Made by a program: the position numbers and the translations under genes
Shown here: positions 28,921 to 38,043 of the stretch, in pieces
Layout: every line of letters starts with the position of its first letter
Numbering within the stretch: position 1 is the stretch's first letter
The notes under the pieces: generated by a model
What the model was told of the DNA's origin: nothing
Database searches by the model: none
The model's input: only the letters and a program-made list of their open reading frames with translations
NCBI GenBank assembly: GCA_965277695.1
Contig: CBDIDQ010000063.1
Location: 62,001-126,000 of the forward strand
Direction of reading: 5' to 3'
DNA from: JABSOG01 sp965277695
GTDB taxonomy: Bacteria; Pseudomonadota; Gammaproteobacteria; Enterobacterales; Alteromonadaceae
DNA length: 64,000 nt

Positions 28921-28936
28921 TATGTATTAATACATA
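28921..28936. repeat. 16-bp AT-rich perfect palindrome after the phosphomannomutase gene
   Basis: TATGTATTAATACATA lies three bases beyond the mutase stop. It has no GC stem or T-tract of a standard terminator, so its role is uncertain. Confidence 0.4.
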
Positions 28937-28939
28937 CAC

Positions 28940-30319
28940 TTAATATTGTTGGATAATAGCCAACAACTCTGCAGTTTTTTCAGCCATTAGTGCTCTATCG
29001 GTGCGGCTTTCGACATTTAATCGCAGTAGCGGCTCTGTATTTGATTTTCGCAGATTAAAGCGCCAATCGTTAAACTCAACACTGATACCGTCAGTCTTGT
29101 CAATCAATAGTGCGCCCGATTGAAAGCACTGCAAAATAGCTTCAATAGCTTGGTCTGGTTCCTTAAGCTGAGTGTTTATTTCTCCCGATGACGGATAAGC
29201 AGCAATACGGGCAGACACCAACGCCGACAGCGGTTGTTGTTTACGACATAATAGGGAAGCAACCAGCAACCAAGGGATCATGCCACTGTCACAATAGCCA
29301 AAGTCTCTAAAATAATGATGCGCAGACATTTCTCCACCATAAATGGCGTCTTCATCACGCATTCGTTCTTTAATAAAGGCATGTCCGGTTTTACTAAGAA
29401 TGGATTCACCACCACATTGATTGACAATATCTATGGTATTAAAAGTCAAACGCGGATCATGTATGATTTTGGCTCCGGGCTCCTTGAGCAAAAATTGCTC
29501 TGCCAATAAACCGACAATATAATAGCCTTCGATAAATTCGCCGTGATGATCAAACAAAAAGCAACGGTCAAAATCACCATCCCAAGCGATCCCCATATCA
29601 GCTTGATGAGCAAGAACAGCCTCAGCAGTACTAGCACGGTTTTCAATTAGCAACGGATTGGGAATACCGTTAGGGAATGTCGCATCTGGTTGATGATGAA
29701 GTTTGATAAAAGAAATCGGCACCCGACGTTGCTCAAACAACTTTTCAATCTGGTCAATGACATGTCCTGCCACACCGTTGCCTGGATTAACTACCAGTTT
29801 TAACGGCGTCAGTTGTTCAATATCAATATAAGTCAGCAAATGCTCAGTATAGGGTTGCAAAATCGATAGTTGTTTCAGCTTACCTCGATGCTGAGGGTCC
29901 AGCGGCATAAAATTATTCATCTGCACCAGTTGTTTGATATCAAATAGACCGCTATCACCGCTGATAGGTTTACTGTCCTTACGAACCAGTTTCATCCCAT
30001 TATAATCTAGCGGATTATGACTAGCTGTCACCTCGATACCACCATCCACACCAAGGTAACGGGTGGCAAAATAAATTTCTTCGGTGCCCACCATGCCAAT
30101 ATCAATGACATCACTGCCACTGTCCATTAATCCCCTAGCAAGCGCCAATTTTAATGGTTCAGAAGTTGCTCTGACATCACCACCAACCACTACAGTTTTG
30201 GCTTTGAGGTATTGGGCAAAGGCACGGCCTATCGCATAAGCGGTATCCTCATTAAGCTCATCTCCCAAGCGCCCCCGAATATCATAAGCTTTGAAACAAT
30301 TGACCGCTAATTCAATCAT
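28940..30319 (-). CDS. manB: Phosphomannomutase/phosphoglucomutase
   Basis: About 459 residues. I take the ATG at 30319, which overlaps the pgi stop as TAATG, rather than an ATG 15 codons upstream inside pgi. FKAYDIRGRLGDELNE is the alpha-D-phosphohexomutase N-terminus. VTASHNPLDYNGMKLV carries the phosphoserine, WDGDFDRCFLFD the Mg-binding loop and YGGEMSAHHYFRDFGYCDSG the sugar-specificity loop, where GEMSAHH favours mannose/glucose. It converts hexose 6-phosphates and 1-phosphates for GDP-mannose or UDP-glucose synthesis, coupled with pgi upstream. The symbol is by family (CpsG/ManB type). Confidence 0.9.
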   Translation of the reverse strand: MIELAVNCFKAYDIRGRLGDELNEDTAYAIGRAFAQYLKAKTVVVGGDVRATSEPLKLALARGLMDSGSDVIDIGMVGTEEIYFATRYLGVDGGIEVTASHNPLDYNGMKLVRKDSKPISGDSGLFDIKQLVQMNNFMPLDPQHRGKLKQLSILQPYTEHLLTYIDIEQLTPLKLVVNPGNGVAGHVIDQIEKLFEQRRVPISFIKLHHQPDATFPNGIPNPLLIENRASTAEAVLAHQADMGIAWDGDFDRCFLFDHHGEFIEGYYIVGLLAEQFLLKEPGAKIIHDPRLTFNTIDIVNQCGGESILSKTGHAFIKERMRDEDAIYGGEMSAHHYFRDFGYCDSGMIPWLLVASLLCRKQQPLSALVSARIAAYPSSGEINTQLKEPDQAIEAILQCFQSGALLIDKTDGISVEFNDWRFNLRKSNTEPLLRLNVESRTDRALMAEKTAELLAIIQQY

Positions 30320-31947
30320 TACGATGTCTCTAGGTATCTGGCTATCAATGCCCGGGTTGAACAATCCGATTGTGCATTACCATTACCATTAATCAAGCTC
30401 TGATAAATCGGTCGGCTCAATTGTTTGCCCAATTCAACCCCCCATTGGTCGAACGAATTAATATTCCACAACATCCCCTGAGCCACCACTTTATGCTCAT
30501 ATAACGCCAGCAAAGCGCCGATATTTCGTGGTGAAAGGTCGTTCATCAACAAGACATTATTTGGTTTGTTTCCTGACATCTTTTTGTGAGGTGCCAACTC
30601 ACGACTGCGCTGCTCACCCCAACCACCGTCAATTAATTCATCATACGCTTGAGCGACCGTCTTCCCTTCCATTAAAGCCTGACTTTGGGCAAAACAGTGT
30701 GACACCAGCATATCGTGGTGCTGCGAGTAAGGGTGATTGACGCTTACCGGAATAATAAAATCAACAGGATACAAGCTGGTGCTTTGGTGTATTTGCTGAA
30801 AAAAAGCATGTTGACTATTCACGCCTTCGCTTCCCCAAATAGCTGGGCCAGTTAAATAACCCAACGGAATCCCTTCAACAGAGACGGACTTCCCATTACT
30901 TTCCATGTCCAACTGCTGAATATGAGCCGGTAGCCCTCTAAGGTAATGGCAATATGGAATAATACAATGACTGGTTGCTCCCCAAAAATTGATATTCCAT
31001 ACTCCCAACAAGGCCAAAACAATTGGCATATTGTCAGTAAAGGGCACATTAACAAAATGTTCATCCATTTCATGAGCCCCAATCAACAGCTCATTAAAGT
31101 GGTCAAAGCCAACCGACAAGGCTATCGGTAGACCAATCGCAGACCATAAAGAATAACGACCGCCAACCCAGTCCCACATAGGAAAAATATTGTCCGAGTT
31201 AACACCAAAATCGACTGCCAACTCAACATTACTGGATATCGCTACAATATGATGGTTTAACTGTTCTTCAGTCATCCCAGTCAATAACCAATCACGGGTA
31301 GTTTGCGCATTCAACATGGTTTCTTCGGTTGAAAAAGACTTTGATGCAATGACTACCAAGCTGGTCTCAACATCAAGCTCAGCCAGAACATCATGTAAAT
31401 GATAACCATCAACGTTAGCAACAAAATGGACCTTATGACTTTTGTTTCGATAGCCCTTTAACGATTCCGCAACTATTTTAGGTCCTAGAAAGGATCCACC
31501 AATACCTAAACAGATAATGTCAGTAAATCGCTTACCGCCAAAGCCACAGATATCACCCGTCTCAATCGCTTGACAAAAGCCCTTCATTTTGTCTAGCGTT
31601 TGCTTTATTTCCGGGATAATATCTAGGCCATCGACGATCACTGGGGTATCGCTTTGTTGTCTCAATGCGGTATGTAAAACAGCACGATTTTCAGTGCTAT
31701 TAATTTTCTTTGCCGCAAACATAGCGCTTATTTTTTGCTCTAGGCCCATCTCTTGTGCCAACTCACGCAATAACAACATTGTTTGTTCATTGACACGATT
31801 TTTAGAATAATCCAAAGTGATCCCGCACGTTTCAATTGATAACTTGTCAAAACGCAATGGATCGGCGGCAAAAATATCTTTAAGATGCTGTGTCTCTATT
31901 ACTTTTTTATGATCTTTAAGTGCAGACCAAGATTTGCATTTATCCAT
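30319..31947 (-). CDS. pgi: Glucose-6-phosphate isomerase
   Basis: 542 residues, full length. CLGIGGSFLGPKIVAESL, VIASKSFSTEETMLN, DWVGGRYSLWSAIGLPIAL and GNKPNNVLLMNDLSPRNIGALLALYEH are the conserved PGI segments, including the catalytic Glu in ESNGKSV. It interconverts glucose 6-phosphate and fructose 6-phosphate. Being co-transcribed with a hexose mutase at the upstream edge of the polysaccharide cluster suggests it feeds sugar-nucleotide synthesis, as in several Vibrio and Alteromonas clusters. Confidence 0.95.
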   Translation of the reverse strand: MDKCKSWSALKDHKKVIETQHLKDIFAADPLRFDKLSIETCGITLDYSKNRVNEQTMLLLRELAQEMGLEQKISAMFAAKKINSTENRAVLHTALRQQSDTPVIVDGLDIIPEIKQTLDKMKGFCQAIETGDICGFGGKRFTDIICLGIGGSFLGPKIVAESLKGYRNKSHKVHFVANVDGYHLHDVLAELDVETSLVVIASKSFSTEETMLNAQTTRDWLLTGMTEEQLNHHIVAISSNVELAVDFGVNSDNIFPMWDWVGGRYSLWSAIGLPIALSVGFDHFNELLIGAHEMDEHFVNVPFTDNMPIVLALLGVWNINFWGATSHCIIPYCHYLRGLPAHIQQLDMESNGKSVSVEGIPLGYLTGPAIWGSEGVNSQHAFFQQIHQSTSLYPVDFIIPVSVNHPYSQHHDMLVSHCFAQSQALMEGKTVAQAYDELIDGGWGEQRSRELAPHKKMSGNKPNNVLLMNDLSPRNIGALLALYEHKVVAQGMLWNINSFDQWGVELGKQLSRPIYQSLINGNGNAQSDCSTRALIARYLETS

Positions 31948-32007
31948 AGGTGTTTATTGTCCACGGTTAACTAATTAACGTTCATAATGACGGCTTAACG
32001 CCCACTT

Positions 32008-33675
32008 TTACTTAGCTGTACTTAACTGATTCAAACAGTGTTGCAGATTGGTTTTGGCATTGGTGTTTGTGGCGTCTAATTTTATTGCCTGAGTTAATAA
32101 ACCTTTAGCAAAATCACAAAACCCCATTTGAATATAGCCAAACGCCAAATTAGCCAACAACACACTTCTGTCATCAGCCTTCCAAATATATTTAAGCCCT
32201 AACATACCTACAGGTGCTGCCAACTGGTATTTTTTTTGATGATATAAAACAGTCATATAGGCAGTTAAACCACTCGCTGTCATTCTATGGTTAGCTAAAT
32301 GAATATCGACACTCTTCTTTAAAAATGGCTCTGCTTCGTCGTAGCGTTGCTGCTTCATTAACTCAGTGCCGTAAGATGCATTGGCACGTGGATGTTCTGG
32401 AGCTAATTTAACTTCATTAGCATAAAAGTCCAATGGGGTTTGCCATAGCGAATTGCGCATAAAAGAAATCGTTGATAACCCCAGCAGCAAACATATACCA
32501 GTCACTAACAGTCCACCGTTTTGGCCTTTGTTTCTATTATCATAGGAATAAAACCAATATCGTAATACAGCGATAACTGCCAGTGTCAGCCCAATATTAC
32601 CGATGTAAGTTCGGTGCTCAAAGGCGAGGTCTTTGATCGGAATAATAAAAGACTCAACACTATGACTGGTATAAAACATAGCAACACCAATTGCCAACAA
32701 TGGCAGATGCTTTCTAAACTTGATTGCCGCGGTAATAACAGTTATATGGGCCACCATCGCTAATGCCACAACAGGTTCAAAGCTAGACTTAAGTTGGGCA
32801 TCAATATTCATTTGCAATGACAGCGGATAAACAAAGCGAGCAACGTAATCCCATAAAACCAGCGTTTGGCTGTAAAAATACTCACTGCGGGAAGACGCAT
32901 CAGCATCGCGGGTAAAAGCATCAAGCATTTGCCACAGTTCTGGTAAAAAAGGGGAAGCAATTAACAAGGCAAACACCGCAGTGACTGTAGATACCATTAC
33001 AAATCGTCTAACTTTCAAGGTAGCTGTTAGCATTTCCCAACAAAAAAGAAATATCACCACGGTAACAAAATTTTGTTTTGTTTGAATACCGATAAACAAA
33101 AGCCCTAAGAGTAACACAAAATAAGCCATCACCTTGGCAGCCTGCTCTTGTTGCCTCAACTTGATGTAACAGATGATACTCAAAAGGTAAAACAAACTAA
33201 CAATTGATGCTAAACGCTGTACCACATACGTTACTGCTTGGGTGTTTAGGGGATGCAATGCCCAGATTGCAGCGATCAGTAGTGCCCATACCTTTTGTTG
33301 GACAGTCGTTTCTATATGCGCAGATAAAGCGAAATGGCGAATGATCAACAATGACAAAGCATACACCAGTAAAGCATTGCATAAATGAATAGCGATATTA
33401 ACGACATGATAGCCAAACGGATCCAAACCACCATGCTGATAATTAGCCCACAGAGTAAAGTAACCAACGATCCGCATTCTAATGCCTGTAGGACTGTTCA
33501 ACAACCTATCCAGTGACTCAGATTGAATAAGCAAATTGCTAACAATGGAATCACGATCATCGAGATAAAATGGCACCGACAGCGATGGAGCATAAATTGT
33601 TATAACACTGACAATAAGGAAAAATAACAGCAGTGTAATAAGCTTATTAGGGTTTTGTGCAAACCTTTCTAACAC
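32008..33675 (-). CDS. TMTC/PMT-like integral membrane glycosyltransferase candidate with C-terminal TPR
   Basis: 555 residues, GTG start. About 10-11 hydrophobic segments cover residues 15-400. The early periplasmic loop has FYLDDRDSIV, where GT-C enzymes carry their acidic motif, and HPLNTQAVTYVVQR matches the signature of TMTC-type proteins. From about residue 430, HPRANASYGTELMKQQRYDEAEPFLKK and later units form tetratricopeptide repeats. TMTC proteins in animals are O-mannosyltransferases; bacterial members are less well known. It lies directly after the terminator of the secreted-protein gene, so it might glycosylate that Thr-rich protein. Confidence 0.65.
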   Translation of the reverse strand: MLERFAQNPNKLITLLLFFLIVSVITIYAPSLSVPFYLDDRDSIVSNLLIQSESLDRLLNSPTGIRMRIVGYFTLWANYQHGGLDPFGYHVVNIAIHLCNALLVYALSLLIIRHFALSAHIETTVQQKVWALLIAAIWALHPLNTQAVTYVVQRLASIVSLFYLLSIICYIKLRQQEQAAKVMAYFVLLLGLLFIGIQTKQNFVTVVIFLFCWEMLTATLKVRRFVMVSTVTAVFALLIASPFLPELWQMLDAFTRDADASSRSEYFYSQTLVLWDYVARFVYPLSLQMNIDAQLKSSFEPVVALAMVAHITVITAAIKFRKHLPLLAIGVAMFYTSHSVESFIIPIKDLAFEHRTYIGNIGLTLAVIAVLRYWFYSYDNRNKGQNGGLLVTGICLLLGLSTISFMRNSLWQTPLDFYANEVKLAPEHPRANASYGTELMKQQRYDEAEPFLKKSVDIHLANHRMTASGLTAYMTVLYHQKKYQLAAPVGMLGLKYIWKADDRSVLLANLAFGYIQMGFCDFAKGLLTQAIKLDATNTNAKTNLQHCLNQLSTAK

Positions 33676-33786
33676 GGAGTAGCCTTTGTGGAATTATCTG
33701 GAATTGGGGAGGATATACTACAACAAAAATAAAATTGATCAATGCGTTTTATGCTTCTGTGTTCAGGCAATTAAATCAAAGGCAAT

Positions 33787-33814
33787 AAAAAAGGCGACCT
33801 AAGTCACCTTTTTT
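33787..33814 (-). terminator. Rho-independent terminator after the secreted surface-protein gene
   Basis: On the minus strand, A6-GGTGAC, TTAG, GTCGCC-T6 forms a stem with one G:T pair ending in six T. It lies about 30 bases past the stop and can act in both directions. Confidence 0.85.
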
Positions 33815-33846
33815 CAGATAAAGCTTAAATTATCAATAATGATTGA

Positions 33847-35262
33847 TTATTTCATACCTTTATACTGGTCAGTGTTAACGAATCCGCGATCCGCACCACC
33901 GATGTTATAAGAAGCATAAACGGTGATATCAGCAGCTGGTGCATTTACTGTAACAGTAATTGATACTTTACCAGCAGTGAAACCTTTAGCCGCTAAACCG
34001 TCACGAACAAAAGTAGCGATTTTAGTAACTGTTTTACCAGCAGCGGTTCCAACAGAACCCAAATCATACATATTACCAGCATCGTCAAATGCAGTAACAA
34101 GAATATCACCCGCTTGAGTACCAGCATTAGATACATACATGATTTGTGAAGCACTAGCACTGTAAGGCATATATGGAATGTTTACAGTTGCGCCGTTAAG
34201 TGTCCACTCACCAGAAGCTAAACCAGTAGCAATAGTTTTGCTACCAGCAACTGCCGCAGCAGAAGAGTAGTTATAAACCAAGTCAGTAGTAAATGCTTGA
34301 GTTTCCAGAACAACAGTACCCGGCGCTGTGAATGTCACAGTATCGTTAGTTACTTGACCGTTATAGGTAGTAGTCAAGCTAGCAGCAGTTGCATTGAATA
34401 CACGAGTACCACTGTTTGACCAGTTAGCAGCCACAAGACCAGTCATTTTACCAGCTACACCGTAAGTCGTTGCTACAGTACCACCAGTGGCATTAACTGT
34501 TGCCAAGTTAGACCAACCCGTCGTTGTCGGGTTAGTAATCGTCCACATCATGCTGTCCATGGTAGTGGTAGTAGACGGCGGAGTGACAAACAATTTACGT
34601 GCAGCACTAACGTCGATAACACCATCAAAACTAGTATTGGCAACAGCAGTACCGAACTGAGTTTTTGCTTCAGCTACAGTCGCTGTACGCGTACCGGTTG
34701 AATCCAAGTTGTCACCAACACTGGTTTGTGAACTAACAGTAACAGTCACCGCAGCAGCCAAAACAGAAGCCGGCGTATAACCAACTGTGCCCAATGGAAT
34801 AGCAGCATTGATAGTTGTACGGTCAGTGTATGCAGTACCGGCAGCAACAACACCGCCATTAGGATCGATAGCAAGGTTAACACCAGCTAGGATAGTCGTC
34901 GGTTGGCTCAGTGATGTTACACGATAGGTAACAGAATCAGCATCTGAGTTTAGCAAACCTAATGCCATACCTGCGATAGCTGAACCCGGTGTATCATGAT
35001 TGATCGCGCCAACATTAACCTGTGAAGGGAAAGAAGCTGAAACCAAAGCACCTGTAGGGAAAGTAAACGTGATTTTATCGCCAACAGCATAAGCAGCTGC
35101 AACAACATAAGAAATCGCGTTTGAAGTTTGCGTAGCAGTTACACCCGCCAAACCTTCCATTGAGTGCGTTTGCTTGGTTACAGAGACTGTACCAGCAACA
35201 GCAGAACCACATGTAGCAGCGATAGTCGCGGCTAGTAGTGTCGTTTTAAATAGTTGTTTCAT
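33847..35262 (-). CDS. Secreted Ala/Thr-rich protein, candidate S-layer protein
   Basis: 471 residues. MKQLFKTTLLAATIAATCGSAVAG is a Sec signal peptide with an AVA cleavage site. The mature protein is rich in Ala, Thr, Val and Gly, has no membrane segment and looks beta-rich, with many alternating polar/hydrophobic strands. Apart from one Cys in the signal peptide it is Cys-free. The N-terminal VTKQTHSMEGLAGVTATQTSN and the acidic low-complexity style recall the SLR4-type S-layer proteins described in Pseudoalteromonas; that is from memory and was not checked by search. A strong promoter, a hairpin leader and a strong terminator suggest high expression. The type II secretion operon directly upstream is its probable exporter. 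Confidence 0.6.
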   Translation of the reverse strand: MKQLFKTTLLAATIAATCGSAVAGTVSVTKQTHSMEGLAGVTATQTSNAISYVVAAAYAVGDKITFTFPTGALVSASFPSQVNVGAINHDTPGSAIAGMALGLLNSDADSVTYRVTSLSQPTTILAGVNLAIDPNGGVVAAGTAYTDRTTINAAIPLGTVGYTPASVLAAAVTVTVSSQTSVGDNLDSTGTRTATVAEAKTQFGTAVANTSFDGVIDVSAARKLFVTPPSTTTTMDSMMWTITNPTTTGWSNLATVNATGGTVATTYGVAGKMTGLVAANWSNSGTRVFNATAASLTTTYNGQVTNDTVTFTAPGTVVLETQAFTTDLVYNYSSAAAVAGSKTIATGLASGEWTLNGATVNIPYMPYSASASQIMYVSNAGTQAGDILVTAFDDAGNMYDLGSVGTAAGKTVTKIATFVRDGLAAKGFTAGKVSITVTVNAPAADITVYASYNIGGADRGFVNTDQYKGMK

Positions 35263-35320
35263 TTTTTAGTTTTCTCCAAGTCTTGAAACCAGGATTTAGC
35301 CGTTCTGCTAAACCCCTTCC

Positions 35321-35336
35321 TTATGAACGTTCATAA
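35321..35336. promoter_or_regulatory. 16-bp perfect palindrome in the leader of the surface-protein gene
   Basis: TTATGAACGTTCATAA reads identically on both strands and starts just after the predicted transcription start. It could be an operator or an mRNA-stabilising 5' hairpin. A second stem (TTTAGC...GCTAAA) follows at about 35294-35312. Confidence 0.5.
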
Positions 35337-35339
35337 TAG

Positions 35340-35376
35340 TTTGGCATAATACAACAACTTGCAAATTTATGCCAAA
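35340..35376 (-). promoter_or_regulatory. Strong sigma70 promoter framed by a 10-bp inverted repeat
   Basis: The minus strand has TTGGCA (35375-35370), an 18-base spacer and TATTAT (35351-35346). The arms TTTGGCATAA and TTATGCCAAA form an exact 10-bp inverted repeat covering both boxes, a typical place for a repressor. The ATG at 35262 is preceded by GGAG. Confidence 0.7.
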
Positions 35377-35394
35377 TCTTTTCCAATTGTGAAT

Positions 35395-37437
35395 TTAAAA
35401 CTCAACATTTTCAAGTCCTTTTCTAAATTTATTTTTAATTTCCCCCCACTGATTTGCATCACTGATTATTTTAGGGGTGACGAGGATCACTAATTCCGTT
35501 TTATCCTTATTTTGCGAAGCGCTTTTGAACAAATTTCCGAGCACTGGCAAGTCGCCAAAGAATGGCACTTGCGTGTCGCCATTAGACAGCGTTTCAGAGA
35601 TTAAACCCGCTAAAATAACGGTTTGACCACTGTTTGCCACCACTTCTGTCTGCACCTGTCTGCTGAGTAACGTAGAGCCATCTCCTCCGGGTAACTGGTT
35701 GGTGATTTCCAGACTGATCTCCATGATCACAATGCCCTGACTATTGATAGTCGGCGTCACCGATAAAGTCAAGCCGATTTGCCTTCTCTCAATGGTAGTG
35801 CTCTGCACCGTATTGCCTTGCAATGGGTCTGTAATAGTCGAACTGACCAAAGGAATTTCATTACCCACGGTAATACTCGCCGAGATACCATCTCTGACTA
35901 ATAACGTTGGATTGGACAAGACGTTGACAAGTGAATTAGTTTTAATCAAATTGGCTGTCACTAAATCGCTGGAACCACCGGTCCAACCAATACCCAAACC
36001 ACCAACGTCTGTCGCTTTGAATGCACCAGTGGTTTTATAATCAAAATTACCATGACTTAAGGCAAACTCCACACCATGTTTAAACTCATCCGCCAAGGTC
36101 ACTTCTGCAATAGTTGCCTCAAGAATAACTTGTTGAGGCAAAGTGTCCATTCGTTTAATTAATGGCCGTAATTGTTGATAGCGTTTGCCGGTAGTATAGA
36201 AAATCAGTGTATTAGTACGTTCATCCACCACCATCGACAAATCTTCACCATCACTAGCAGTCGTTGGTGCTGTCGCTGTGGTCGTTCTTAATGCTGAACG
36301 AGTATCCCTACTGCTATTACCTTTAGTGGCCGCTACCGGGGCCTGACTACCGCCAAACAGTGGACTCAGGCTCTCACCTAGGTCTCTAGCCCGGGCATTA
36401 ATGGGCTCATACATAAAATAACTTTTCTCATCACCCAAACTCGGCTGATCCAGTTTGCTTTGCCAAAATTCTACTCGTTGTAAAAAAGATGGGTTACTGG
36501 CAAACACAGCAACTAAACCAATTTGATTCAATGGCACCAATACCACGTTTTTCTGCTTCGATGCACCAACACCTACTGGTATACCTTCACCCGCCATCAG
36601 TTTTTCTATCTGCTGGCTAAATTCTTCAGAGGTAATATAAGTCAATTCCAACAAACTAATATACTTGCCTTGGTTCGAAGGCATATCAAGAATACGCGCC
36701 AACTCCATCACTTTTTTGACCTTCTTGCGCTCCCCTTGCATAAAAACCGCGCTTTTATCAAAATCGACGGTGATCGCAATATCACTTAACTGTCGCAATG
36801 TTCGTTCAATACCGATATTAACACCAAAGTCCATCGGCACAATTTGCAATACCTTACCCTGCGTCAACGGTAAATCAGCATCACTAGCACCCACACCAAT
36901 ACTGACATCTCCCGGTGTCTGTGTTTCCATCGGGTATAAATAATAAACCCCATCTTTTACTGACACCCCAATTTGCTGCTTAGTGAGAATTTCACTAGAA
37001 GCTAAAAATGCGTCTTTTTTGGAAATCGGTTTTTGGAAATTCAGCGTGATCGGCGCAGTTAAATTGGTCAGGGTATTATCAACCACATAATTAACCCCCA
37101 GCACAGTGCCGAACACATGATGAATGTATTCGCTCAGCTTCATCGCATCCACTGAGTAACGTACCTTGTCTTTGCTTGAAAATGTCGCCGCCACCTTAGG
37201 TTTTTGCTGGTTGACACCAAACAATTCAGCCATAGATTTTATCCGAGTCGATGCCTTAGCAGCACCCTCGGATGCATTATCATCCTCACCCTCTTTATCT
37301 TTGTCAGCAACCAGTTGGCCCGTATCCTCAAACAATGCCGGATTGACTTTATACTTATCAACATTATTCCACGAAGCACAACTTGTCAGCCCCATCAGGC
37401 CCAACAATAAAACGCCTCTGCGCATGATCGCAATCAT
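35395..37437 (-). CDS. gspD: Type II secretion secretin GspD-like, lipoprotein form
   Basis: 680 residues. The N-terminus LLLGLMGLTSCASWNN is a lipobox (LTSC), so the protein should be lipidated and could reach the outer membrane without a separate pilotin, as HxcQ does. N-domains follow (residues 80-330, with repeated LARILDMPSNQGKYISLLELTYITSEEF). The secretin core has VGNEIPLVSSTI and the signature VILAGLISETLSNGDTQVPFFGDLPVLGNLF. It forms the outer-membrane channel. It is the last gene of the G-E-F-H-I-J-K-L-M-C-D operon, 47 bases after the GspC-like gene. MshL of the MSHA pilus is a relative, but the pseudopilin set favours type II secretion. Confidence 0.85.
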   Translation of the reverse strand: MIAIMRRGVLLLGLMGLTSCASWNNVDKYKVNPALFEDTGQLVADKDKEGEDDNASEGAAKASTRIKSMAELFGVNQQKPKVAATFSSKDKVRYSVDAMKLSEYIHHVFGTVLGVNYVVDNTLTNLTAPITLNFQKPISKKDAFLASSEILTKQQIGVSVKDGVYYLYPMETQTPGDVSIGVGASDADLPLTQGKVLQIVPMDFGVNIGIERTLRQLSDIAITVDFDKSAVFMQGERKKVKKVMELARILDMPSNQGKYISLLELTYITSEEFSQQIEKLMAGEGIPVGVGASKQKNVVLVPLNQIGLVAVFASNPSFLQRVEFWQSKLDQPSLGDEKSYFMYEPINARARDLGESLSPLFGGSQAPVAATKGNSSRDTRSALRTTTATAPTTASDGEDLSMVVDERTNTLIFYTTGKRYQQLRPLIKRMDTLPQQVILEATIAEVTLADEFKHGVEFALSHGNFDYKTTGAFKATDVGGLGIGWTGGSSDLVTANLIKTNSLVNVLSNPTLLVRDGISASITVGNEIPLVSSTITDPLQGNTVQSTTIERRQIGLTLSVTPTINSQGIVIMEISLEITNQLPGGDGSTLLSRQVQTEVVANSGQTVILAGLISETLSNGDTQVPFFGDLPVLGNLFKSASQNKDKTELVILVTPKIISDANQWGEIKNKFRKGLENVEF

Positions 37438-37484
37438 TACTTCCCCTTAACTCGCTCTTTAATCTGTTTATTCATTTGAACCAT

Positions 37485-38042
37485 TTACTTGAAAAGCCGC
37501 AATTTAACGCTTTGTTGCTGTTTCTTTAACACCACATGATATTTGCCAATTTCGACTAGATGCAAATCTGCCATCGGTTTGCCCATCGCCAGTGTGGTAT
37601 ACTGTTTCGTCTTACTATGGATATTTTCAATTTCCACCGAGGCAAACTCTTTACCATCATAAAAAATCCCTTTTAGCGTTAATAAATCATCGCCTAACAA
37701 TTGTTTTGACGGGTCGCCAGCAATCGCCGCCGCTACGGTTTTACGCACATCCGGTGGTGGTGCCACGACAGTAGCCACAGCGACCGGCTTGGGCTTTGCC
37801 ACCACAACAACCGCAGGCTGCTCAGCCACTTTGGCTTTGACATCAGACCAAGCCAACAATTTACCCATCTCATCCAACGTCAGTTGAGTCTGATCAATCA
37901 GCACTTTGTCTGCACCAACATCAGCATCAACCAGCTTTTGATCAACAACATCATTATCGACGGTTAATCGACTAGCAAAATCAATCAAACCAATCAGGGT
38001 CAGCACCACGCTAAAAATCATCGCTACTTGCTTCGCTTCCAT
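37485..38042 (-). CDS. GspC/PilP-like inner-membrane secretion component
   Basis: About 185 residues from the ATG at 38042. One N-terminal membrane helix (QVAMIFSVVLTLIGLIDFA) is followed by a Pro/Val/Ala linker (residues 80-115). A small C-terminal beta domain, LLTLKGIFYDGKEFASVEIEN...KPMADLHLVEIGKYHVVLKKQ, has the layout of the GspC homology region or PilP. It would link the inner-membrane platform to the secretin. No PDZ domain is present. Position between the GspM-like and GspD genes supports the assignment. Confidence 0.65.
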   Translation of the reverse strand: MEAKQVAMIFSVVLTLIGLIDFASRLTVDNDVVDQKLVDADVGADKVLIDQTQLTLDEMGKLLAWSDVKAKVAEQPAVVVVAKPKPVAVATVVAPPPDVRKTVAAAIAGDPSKQLLGDDLLTLKGIFYDGKEFASVEIENIHSKTKQYTTLAMGKPMADLHLVEIGKYHVVLKKQQQSVKLRLFK

Positions 38043-38043
38043 G

